Shown piece after piece: positions 8,216 through 15,158 of a DNA stretch of 64,000 bases. The translations under genes were made by a program, and so were the position numbers. The notes beneath the pieces were generated by a model that did not search any database, was not told the origin of the DNA, and saw nothing but the letters and a program-made list of their open reading frames with translations. This stretch comes from Shewanella yunxiaonensis (GTDB taxonomy: Bacteria; Pseudomonadota; Gammaproteobacteria; Enterobacterales; Shewanellaceae): assembly GCF_018223345.1 (NCBI RefSeq), contig NZ_CP073587.1, forward strand, positions 531,001-595,000, in the 5' to 3' direction. Each line of letters starts with the position of its first letter. The stretch's first letter is position 1.

Positions 8216-8302
8216 GCCAGAGTGGTGAAATCGGTAGACACAGGGGATTCAAAATCCCCCGCCCTTAAAAGCGTGACGGTTCGAGTCCGTCCTCTGGTAC
8301 CA
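8216..8302 (+). tRNA. tRNA-Leu(CAA), complete, carried by the island
   Basis: 87 nt with a 7-bp acceptor stem (GCCAGAG / CTCTGGT, one G-T pair), encoded CCA end, anticodon stem GGGGA / TCCCC around loop TTCAAAA (anticodon CAA, reading UUG) and a long variable arm. It is identical to the two host halves joined. Because it lies inside the element, it replaces the host gene that integration destroyed. A terminator follows at 8323. Confidence 0.95.
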
Positions 8303-8460
8303 TCTCCTAGCGAGATAATAGGCCGACGATAAGTCGGTTTTTTTGTCTCCGTTTCCAGTGCTTATCCTTTCCTTGTTCCACAATATTCTGGGTACAACTG
8401 TACGCAGCATTCATCTTCCGATGTGCTGGTCGGCTCCAAACTTTGCAAGAGAATTAGTGA
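8256..8460. repeat. Diverged copy of the native tRNA downstream flank (left copy)
   Basis: From the tRNA 3' half this stretch parallels 29744-29945. It is identical through the tRNA and terminator apart from one base, then drifts but stays recognisable (for example CACAATATTC and GGTACAACT shared). The homology runs well beyond the tRNA, so it is more than an attachment core; it looks like flank captured from an earlier host. Confidence 0.7.
8323..8344 (+). terminator. Intrinsic terminator of island tRNA-Leu
   Basis: CCGAC-GATAA-GTCGG stem-loop followed by seven T. The same structure occurs after the right tRNA half at 29811. Confidence 0.8.
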
Positions 8461-8493
8461 TATCTAAGGCGGGCTTTGGGATGGTTTGCCTGT

Positions 8494-8895
8494 CTAATTG
8501 GGTGTCACTTTAATGGTGAAAACGCCCATCTCCCAGTAGCTCAAAAAGTTGGGTTCCCACATCTCATACATGTCACGTCCTGCCCTGATAGGGAAGTACC
8601 CATACAAGGTCTGAAAAGTGGAGTAACTGAAGTCAAAATCAATGGCTTTGGTCAGCTCGGCAAAGTACCCGGTTCCCACGTAACAAAACTCCGTGATGTA
8701 ACAGAGTCGCCAATGATCTCGGTGGTGCTCCAAACGGATCTCCACCGGATGAAATCCCCCGTTTTCGGCACTGTAATTCTCATCGCGGAAGTTGATGGTG
8801 ACGCTGTAGCTATCAATATCTTTCACAAGTTCCGCTAACTTGGTGGCAAAGGTATCGGATACGGGTAAAGGGAGGTCGGTATTAATGGTGAGCAT
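8494..8895 (-). CDS. DUF2787-like protein
   Basis: A 133-residue soluble protein, last gene of the recombinase-AAA-DUF6641 group. The middle part (NFRDENYSAENGGFHPVEIR, then WRLCYITEFCYVG) fits DUF2787, a family of unknown function met mostly in integrative elements of Vibrio and Shewanella. The internal ATG at 8895 is preferred over the one 12 codons upstream because AAGGA sits seven bases before it, while the upstream ATG has no ribosome binding site. It lies 78 bp after the DUF6641 gene. Family call from memory of the pattern. Confidence 0.65.
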   Translation of the reverse strand: MLTINTDLPLPVSDTFATKLAELVKDIDSYSVTINFRDENYSAENGGFHPVEIRLEHHRDHWRLCYITEFCYVGTGYFAELTKAIDFDFSYSTFQTLYGYFPIRAGRDMYEMWEPNFLSYWEMGVFTIKVTPN

Positions 8896-8973
8896 CTTCT
8901 TGTCCTTCATAAAAAGGTAAGGGGAACGCAATGGTTCCCCCTCTCTATGGTCTTGGTGTAGCGATGTGAGTTG

Positions 8974-9489
8974 TTACTTACCGGGCTTGGCAGTCTGTTT
9001 CTCGGTGGTGGTTTTATCTGTACTAGATTTCTCGTTAGCAGCCGTTGTGTCAGCGCTAGCCTTTTTGCCAATCTTGGGGGCTGGGGCGAGTAACTGCTCG
9101 TCCAGTTCGCCTTTCTCCACCGCATCAATCACTACCTTGATGACTTCCGGTAGCTTGGCCTTGTCACCGACATCAATAGCCGGACAGCCCTTTTGCAGCT
9201 CCACTGGTTTGTTGCTAATCCGCACCTCAAAGTAGTAGTGATTGTTGCTGTCATAGAACCATGGACGGACGATATAACGGCGACGGATTTTCTTGCGTTC
9301 GCCCGTCTCGGCATCCTTTACTGAACGCTCCTTGTAGGCTTCAAACTCCCTCCCTTCAATCATGCACTCGGCCAGTGATAGTTGCTGCTCCAGCTTGTCG
9401 AGTAACTTCATACGTTTACCTAATACGGGTGGCTTAGGGGCAATTTCAGGGCGAGCGATAACCTTGAGCGAACTCAATACAGTAGTCAT
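8974..9489 (-). CDS. DUF6641-like protein
   Basis: A 171-residue protein starting with TTVLSSLKVIARPE and containing ETGERKKIRRRYIVRPWFYD near residue 65, then a short globular part and a low-complexity Thr/Lys/Ala tail. The opening and the ETGE..RPW pattern match the DUF6641 family, known from phages and integrative elements, function unknown. An AGGAAA site precedes the ATG. It lies 23 bp after the AAA+ gene and is probably co-transcribed. The family may bind single-stranded DNA or accompany recombination, but that is speculation. Confidence 0.6.
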   Translation of the reverse strand: MTTVLSSLKVIARPEIAPKPPVLGKRMKLLDKLEQQLSLAECMIEGREFEAYKERSVKDAETGERKKIRRRYIVRPWFYDSNNHYYFEVRISNKPVELQKGCPAIDVGDKAKLPEVIKVVIDAVEKGELDEQLLAPAPKIGKKASADTTAANEKSSTDKTTTEKQTAKPGK

Positions 9490-9512
9490 GGTGTGTTTCC
9501 TATGGTTGGGTG

Positions 9513-11561
9513 TTAACGGATAAATCCGATACGGGGTTTCCCTTGCTTACGGCTGTTCTCGGCACCAAGTAAAGCGAGGGCTGTAGCGCGGTGGTCGCGC
9601 TTAGGTTCAAAGCGTTGGCGTCTTGCCAAGATGGCGAAGTCACCGGGGGTTAACTGGTTTAGGGTGTTAAGGGTGGAAATCTCAACATGGGTCAGGCGCT
9701 TAATGCCAAACACCTGTCGGTACAGTGCTTGGCGTTGCTCACTAGTGAGATAGTCACACTCCAACTTGAAATCGAAACGGCGCATCACTGCACTATCAAT
9801 ACTGGCAAGGGCATTGGTGGCAGCAAACACAGGCATGTTATTGCACTCAAGCTGAGACAGTAGCTCGTTCACAAGCTGCACCTCATACTGCGCATGCGCG
9901 CTCTCGCGCTTGCTGAGCAGACTGTCGACTTCATCGATGAGCATCAGCTTCTGCTGCTTATCTGCTTCTCTGAACAGTCTAGCGACGTTCTGCTCGCTGT
10001 CTCCGACATACTTGCTGAGTACATCAGAGCATTTGATGTGCATCAGTTCATAACCGTGCGTTTCTGCTAAGTGATGTACCCATGCCGTCTTACCTGTACC
10101 GGGTGGACCACTGAGCATGACCCGAATGGGCATCGCCTGTTCCACGGCATAGTTAATCGAGGCCAGTATCTCAGCGGTTTGTTCGGTACTGGTTGCTTGC
10201 TCTTTTACTATTTTGAAGTTCACCAGACTGTCATCAAACACCAACTCGCCCTGGTACTTGGGTAATGGTGCGTCTTCCCCGCAAGCTTCTAAGGTTGCCT
10301 CAATCACTTCATCCAGTATGGCTTCGGCCTTGGTGCCTTTAAGCTTCAGTGTCGTTGCCACATGCACGGCATTGCCTACCATGGCCGGAGTGACATTGGG
10401 TTTCTCGGCCAGCAATAATCGATACTCATCCGATACCTTGAGCGATGTCAGCAATTGCTGACTCATGGCATAGGCAAAGGATTCCTCCGGTACTGGCACT
10501 TCCATGACCAACTTAAAGCGGCGGATAAAGCTTGGCTCCAGCAACTCCGCATGGTTGGTTATCCAAATAGCGGGTACTGGGTTTTGCTCCAACACCCGCA
10601 TCAATCCTTCCTTGGTGTAGTGTTCATCGGCCTGTACAAACAGGCTTTCACATTCATCGACCAGTAGCAGACTGCCACTGCTACCCGAGAGTAACCCTTG
10701 CAACAGGTTTAGATACCCCAGACGTTGTGAGGCCGGGTCTCGGGAATGAAATGCTCCTACCAGTTTGCCTTCTTCTAGGCGCAGACTTTGCACTTCCAGC
10801 AAGCTACGCTGAACTGAATTTGCCAAGGTTCGGGCTAACTCAGTTTTCCCGGTTCCCGCTTTGCCATAGAGCAGGATATTGACACCGACAGTTGGCTGTT
10901 TGGTAATGGCAGATAGGTAGTTAGCCAGTAAGTCAGTGTTCACATGCCCAAATTGCGACAGGCTAAATTGGGCTTCCCGGCTCTGACAAATGAGCGGAGC
11001 CATCAACTGCTCAGCACTGGTAAGCGGCTGTTTCACCAGTATAGGTATCAGCGGTACGGGTAACTTCATCAAATAGGGGGTGACAAATGACACTTCCTCT
11101 ATTAACTGGCACTTGGCAAGCTTATCCAGTTGCTTAATGATGTCCTCGCTATCAAGACCACTCTTGGCAACCAATACCCGCTCCAGTACGCCCTCGTCAT
11201 CATCCAGCAGGACATCGGCGATGCTTCTCAGTCCGAGGTTAGCGTTCATCACAATCACAAATGCCACTACGGGTTGCATCTGTAAAGGCAGCCCAAACAA
11301 CTGACACAGGAACTTGGCATTTTGGGGCACGGTGTTGCTCGCAGTCGGTGCTCGGTCTTCGTTAGGAATAAGGGCTAATACGTCATCCAGTGAATATTGC
11401 TTGTGACGCTCAACCTTCTCCCCGGTCATGGATTCCACCATTGAAGAAGAGAATTTTCCTTCTCTGGTAAAGGCCGCACATATCAGTGCTTCACCATAAC
11501 AAGAGGCCAGATAGTGGCAGTACTGTGCACGCCATAAACGCGATTTGCTGCGTTTCAGCAT
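9513..11561 (-). CDS. Tandem AAA+ ATPase linked to a tyrosine recombinase
   Basis: A 682-residue protein with two AAA+ modules. Module 1 has Walker A GKAGTGKTE near residue 236 and Walker B LLLVDE near 300. Module 2 has GPPGTGKTA near 493, Walker B LMLIDEVDSLL near 545, and sensor/arginine-finger type residues (FAATNALASID, MRRFDFK). The second module looks like Cdc48/FtsH/spastin-type AAA ATPases. The N-terminal 200 residues are unfamiliar. It overlaps the upstream recombinase gene by 7 bp, so the two are translationally coupled, and DUF6641 and DUF2787 genes follow. A remodelling ATPase acting on a recombinase complex is a reasonable inference. Confidence 0.75.
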   Translation of the reverse strand: MLKRSKSRLWRAQYCHYLASCYGEALICAAFTREGKFSSSMVESMTGEKVERHKQYSLDDVLALIPNEDRAPTASNTVPQNAKFLCQLFGLPLQMQPVVAFVIVMNANLGLRSIADVLLDDDEGVLERVLVAKSGLDSEDIIKQLDKLAKCQLIEEVSFVTPYLMKLPVPLIPILVKQPLTSAEQLMAPLICQSREAQFSLSQFGHVNTDLLANYLSAITKQPTVGVNILLYGKAGTGKTELARTLANSVQRSLLEVQSLRLEEGKLVGAFHSRDPASQRLGYLNLLQGLLSGSSGSLLLVDECESLFVQADEHYTKEGLMRVLEQNPVPAIWITNHAELLEPSFIRRFKLVMEVPVPEESFAYAMSQQLLTSLKVSDEYRLLLAEKPNVTPAMVGNAVHVATTLKLKGTKAEAILDEVIEATLEACGEDAPLPKYQGELVFDDSLVNFKIVKEQATSTEQTAEILASINYAVEQAMPIRVMLSGPPGTGKTAWVHHLAETHGYELMHIKCSDVLSKYVGDSEQNVARLFREADKQQKLMLIDEVDSLLSKRESAHAQYEVQLVNELLSQLECNNMPVFAATNALASIDSAVMRRFDFKLECDYLTSEQRQALYRQVFGIKRLTHVEISTLNTLNQLTPGDFAILARRQRFEPKRDHRATALALLGAENSRKQGKPRIGFIR

Positions 11562-12487
11562 GACGACCTCCCGCCACGACGTTTAGGCTCAGGAACATAA
11601 TCCAGCGTCGCCGCCGCTTCCCGCATAAACGCATCACCACGCTTGTCATAGATGGTGGTGGTACTGATGTCGGCATGACCTGCCATCTGGCGCACAGTAT
11701 TGATATCAACGTTCTGCTCCAGTAGCCGGGTAATAAAGGTGCGGCGCAGGTCATGAGGAGAAGCGCCTAACACACCAATCGCTGATAGTTTGTCTTTCAC
11801 TAGCCGATACAGGGTGTCACTGCTGACAGGCTCATCTACTGCGAATTGCCCGGTGATGGTACACTTACAAATGAGATACCCTGCTTGGCGGCCACGCAGC
11901 TTTAGCCATGCGCTAATGTGTTGCTCAACCCAAACAGGTAAGAACAGCACCCGGCTCTTGTTACCTTTCCCGGCCACGACCGTGATGGTCGAGGTGCTAC
12001 TGTCATAGTCAGCCATGGTCAGCGCCGCCAACTCACTGCGTCTAAGCCCAGTGCCTAAGAACAGCGCAAAGATAGCCAGCGTTCGCAGACCATAGAGACC
12101 TCTGCGCTTACCCAATAGCTCAAATAGCTGTGTCACTTGTGCGGCATTTAGCGGATTACCTTGATGCGCACCATGCTTCATGTGCGTAATGCTGGCGATA
12201 TGTGCCACCTGCTGCATATCGGCTTTACCCATGAGCGCAGCGACTTTGACAATGCTCTTAATGGCGGTCATGGCGCGATTAATCGAACGTGCCGACCATT
12301 GCTCATGAATGAGTAATGCCCGTATCTGCATCGCTTGTTGGTAGTCAATGCTGCTCAGTTGCTTACCCATTGTGACGTCCGGCCAGTCCATCAGCCGCGC
12401 AATACTGCGCATCTGCGAAGCAATCGAGCGCTGACTATTGGGCGCAAGACGGCTCAAATACAGCGCATAAGGGGTCGCTGTAGTCAT
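11555..12487 (-). CDS. Tyrosine recombinase (XerC/D-like), second in the island
   Basis: A 310-residue site-specific recombinase with an N-terminal SAM-like core-binding domain (residues 1-110) and a C-terminal catalytic domain. Visible catalytic residues: Arg in GTGLRRSELAAL, Lys in AGKGNKSRV, HDLRRTF, GHADISTTTIYD (His and the nucleophile Tyr). It heads an operon with the AAA+ ATPase, overlapping it by 7 bp. It is not next to an island end and differs in architecture from the 424-residue integrase at the right end, so it may act on another site or substrate. Confidence 0.9.
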   Translation of the reverse strand: MTTATPYALYLSRLAPNSQRSIASQMRSIARLMDWPDVTMGKQLSSIDYQQAMQIRALLIHEQWSARSINRAMTAIKSIVKVAALMGKADMQQVAHIASITHMKHGAHQGNPLNAAQVTQLFELLGKRRGLYGLRTLAIFALFLGTGLRRSELAALTMADYDSSTSTITVVAGKGNKSRVLFLPVWVEQHISAWLKLRGRQAGYLICKCTITGQFAVDEPVSSDTLYRLVKDKLSAIGVLGASPHDLRRTFITRLLEQNVDINTVRQMAGHADISTTTIYDKRGDAFMREAAATLDYVPEPKRRGGRSSC

Positions 12488-12653
12488 GTAAATAACTCCA
12501 GTTAGAAGATGAGTGAATTTGTTGCTATATGATTGAAATAGAAGGGAATAGTGATGCCACTCTGTAAGAGTATGGTATCACAAATGCGGCTGTTTTTCAG
12601 CCGCTATATTTGACACGGTATTAAGATGTAGAGTGGTCAAGGTCTTTCAAGTC

Positions 12654-13367
12654 TTATGTAAGAGAAGAGCATTGTTCAATGGAAACAGATTCACTCTTCA
12701 CAGCGACATCTTTCTTCTTGAGTTGACGCTTTTTCTTCTTTCTACTAATCCATCGGCCTGAAAGATCTTTTTGGCACATACCCTTACACAACCTTATGTG
12801 CCTCAACTTTGCTCGATAGCTTGTTTTCTTATTTGCTTCAGGGGGGCTATAAGTGTTTGCAGGGGTTATATCTGTGACGGTAATGTATCCGAAGCCGTGT
12901 AGGCGACGAACTAAGTTGGTTATCCCTTGTGGCGTAAGATTCATTCCCATGCTGGTAGTTAGATGAATTAATGATGGAAAATAGCCTTCCTCATTGGTAT
13001 AGCAAATATCCTGTTTAAACGAATCATTGGAGCCAATCACCAAGAATTCCCTATAAATTCCATTCTCTATAATTCCTTCGCCATATTGATTCGCAGGACA
13101 GAAGTTGCCTGAAGATGTCGAGAATACCTTTCCACCATCCGCTAACTCTTCATGGAAATAGAGTGCCAATTTAACATCTTGTAAAGTTAAGTGATTGTTA
13201 AATAGAACGTTTAATATGTATGTGTCACTTCCGAAGTTAGCCAGTTTGTGAAAGTCAAACACGCCACTTGATGTTAATACGCTGTGCTTGAGGAGAAGCT
13301 CTCTAGCAGTATCTTCACTTACAAGTTTCACTGGATGGTCAAAAGTACCTATGCGCATGAAAAGCAA
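12654..13367 (-). CDS. Hypothetical protein with strongly basic C-terminus
   Basis: A 237-residue protein I do not recognise. Residues 1-150 look globular; about 175-225 is very basic (SRKKKKRQLKKKD), suggesting nucleic-acid binding. The longest reading starts at TTG; the ATG three codons later (MRIGTFDHP) is an equally good start and neither has a strong ribosome binding site. A winged-helix-like piece (PQGITNLVRRLHGFGYITVTD) near residues 145-165 would fit a DNA-binding regulator. Base composition is more AT-rich than the operon to its left. Confidence 0.55.
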   Translation of the reverse strand: MLFMRIGTFDHPVKLVSEDTARELLLKHSVLTSSGVFDFHKLANFGSDTYILNVLFNNHLTLQDVKLALYFHEELADGGKVFSTSSGNFCPANQYGEGIIENGIYREFLVIGSNDSFKQDICYTNEEGYFPSLIHLTTSMGMNLTPQGITNLVRRLHGFGYITVTDITPANTYSPPEANKKTSYRAKLRHIRLCKGMCQKDLSGRWISRKKKKRQLKKKDVAVKSESVSIEQCSSLT

Positions 13368-13637
13368 CCAATCATCTGGCTTAAGAATAATTTTACATTC
13401 TTATGATAAATTGGGCAAACAATATCACTGCTGAAGCCCATATTTGGCAAGGCTTGCGCAAAAATTGATGCGAAACATAGGTGTTAATACTTGAAAAAGT
13501 TGTATGAAACGGGCTGCTTTATGTGGTGAGTAATGTTAATAAAAACAAGTGGTTAAGTTGGTTTTGTTGTCAGGAATTTCTTTTCGGTAAAAGTAGATGA
13601 TGAGTTTTTGAATAATTAATTTATCCAGAGAGGCTGG

Positions 13638-14960
13638 ATGGCTACTTTAAGGAATATTGAAATGAAAGATTATGAAGAAAGCTTGCGCCCTACAGATACA
13701 TCAGAGGCTACTCCACAAATTGAGAAATGTCTAGAAACCAATGCAATGTCAGGCACTTTAACGGATGGCAATATGCCTTTGCATGAAGTGAAGAGCGAAA
13801 TGATGGGAAAACATGATAAACACATCGAAAGTGATGCTGTTAATACGGAAGTATTTACCACACAGAAATCTGACAGTCTAAAAGCAAAAATTGATGACTG
13901 TGATGCAATTGGACTAGGTAATCCAAAATACCGTCCAACTCAGGAAGAAGTGGAAAAAACGGTAAACAATATTTGCATTCTCTGGTCAGAATTTAAATAT
14001 TATCTATATCTAGTGTTTATCCATGAAATGTATAAGCGTAAACCGTATAATTGTAAAACGATTTCTGAGTTCGTATCAAAACACTTGCAGGTATCACGTG
14101 CAACAGTTTATAGAGCTATAGTTGAGATTAGTGTAAATATTGCAGTTTATGATGAATATGATTGGAAACATCCTAAAATCAATAGCAATATTTGTCAGAA
14201 ACTTAATCGTATTCTTCAAACTCAGTCAGTGTATGTATTGAAAATTTTTTGGCAAAATTTGAATAAAAAATGTGATGGTAATATTACGGCAAAATTAGTT
14301 GAGCAAGAAATTTACTATCTAATGCGGTTTGGACATTATTCAGATGGTGATACCCATAAAGATGATTTAAAAATTCCTTCGCGCTTTAAACCTATTAATA
14401 TTCAGAATTTTGAAAATAAGTATGATGAAGGTTCTCCTATAAAATCTAATAAGAATTACAATCCATATGCTAGTTTTTCAGGTGAATCGGATGATGAGCC
14501 TGAAGATGAATCGGATGATGACTTTGAAGATGAATTGGATTTTGAGTTTGAAGATGAATTGGATGATGAGCCTGAAGATGAATCGGATGATGAGTTTGAA
14601 GATGAATCGGATGATGAGCCTGAAGATGAATCGGATGATGAGTTTGAAGATGAATTGGATGATGAGCCTGAAGATGAATCGGATGATGAGTTTGAAGATG
14701 AATCGGATGATGAGCCTAAAGGTGAATCGGATGATGAGCCTGAAGATGAATCTGAATTTGGTGAGTTAGAATACATTGTAAATGCCGTGATTAAAGATTC
14801 TATCGCTCATACATTTGGAGGTGTCTACACAGCCATAACTGGCAAATGCATTGACCTTCTCTTACATATGCACCCGGCTGAGTTGATAGTGATTGTTGAA
14901 TGTGCAGAGCAGATTTTAGCTAAACGAGAATCGTATTTGTCTCAACTTGAGACAGATTAA
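13638..14960 (+). CDS. HTH-containing protein with acidic 8-residue repeats
   Basis: A 440-residue protein of unknown function. Residues about 105-140 contain a helix-turn-helix-like stretch (TISEFVSKHLQVSRATVYRA). Residues about 284-371 are eleven 8-residue repeats of the type SDDEPEDE / SDDEFEDE, extremely acidic. A final 65-residue helical segment closes the protein. AGAGAGG lies before the ATG; a second Met follows eight codons later. Codon use is strongly AT-rich. It lies just upstream of the Rep-helicase gene, separated by a terminator hairpin and an AT-rich tract. The acidic block could mimic DNA or bind a basic partner. Confidence 0.65.
   Translation: MATLRNIEMKDYEESLRPTDTSEATPQIEKCLETNAMSGTLTDGNMPLHEVKSEMMGKHDKHIESDAVNTEVFTTQKSDSLKAKIDDCDAIGLGNPKYRPTQEEVEKTVNNICILWSEFKYYLYLVFIHEMYKRKPYNCKTISEFVSKHLQVSRATVYRAIVEISVNIAVYDEYDWKHPKINSNICQKLNRILQTQSVYVLKIFWQNLNKKCDGNITAKLVEQEIYYLMRFGHYSDGDTHKDDLKIPSRFKPINIQNFENKYDEGSPIKSNKNYNPYASFSGESDDEPEDESDDDFEDELDFEFEDELDDEPEDESDDEFEDESDDEPEDESDDEFEDELDDEPEDESDDEFEDESDDEPKGESDDEPEDESEFGELEYIVNAVIKDSIAHTFGGVYTAITGKCIDLLLHMHPAELIVIVECAEQILAKRESYLSQLETD
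14487..14750 (+). repeat. 24-bp tandem repeats, coding for acidic octapeptides
   Basis: Eleven near-identical 24-bp units, largely in 48-bp pairs (DDEPEDES then DDEFEDES). The period divides by three, so copy-number changes keep the reading frame. The array could expand or contract by slippage. Confidence 0.85.
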
Positions 14961-14980
14961 CTCTTGCCAAACCTATAAGT

Positions 14981-15014
14981 GCTCATCGGTATATATCGAT
15001 GAGCCTTTAAAATT
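14981..15014 (+). terminator. Intrinsic terminator after acidic-repeat gene
   Basis: An 8-bp perfect stem (GCTCATCG / CGATGAGC, loop GTATATAT) is followed by CTTTAAAATTTT, 20 bp after the stop codon. Confidence 0.7.
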
Positions 15015-15158
15015 TTGTTATAAAATATATATATAGATAATTTATTACTGTTAGGTAATTATATTAAAAAATTAATATAATTGTTCTATTTTTTAAAATA
15101 TTTAAATGATGTTTATTATTTAATAATTTGACTGTAATGTAAGATAATAAACAGGTAT
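15005..15158. other. Very AT-rich tract before the Rep-helicase gene
   Basis: About 150 bp made almost wholly of A and T, with TATATATA and runs of TTAATA. It would melt easily. Given the replication-type gene that follows, it may be a promoter, a DNA-unwinding element, or both. No gene seen. Confidence 0.4.

Noticed and set aside
14487..14750. Tandem repeats considered as a CRISPR array
   Set aside because: Units are contiguous 24-bp coding repeats without unique spacers and lie inside an open reading frame.
14456..14776. Ser-rich frame on the minus strand and a Met/Asn/Arg-rich frame on the plus strand
   Set aside because: Both are shadows of the 24-bp tandem repeats in the acidic-repeat gene; their composition follows from the repeat, and neither has a ribosome binding site.
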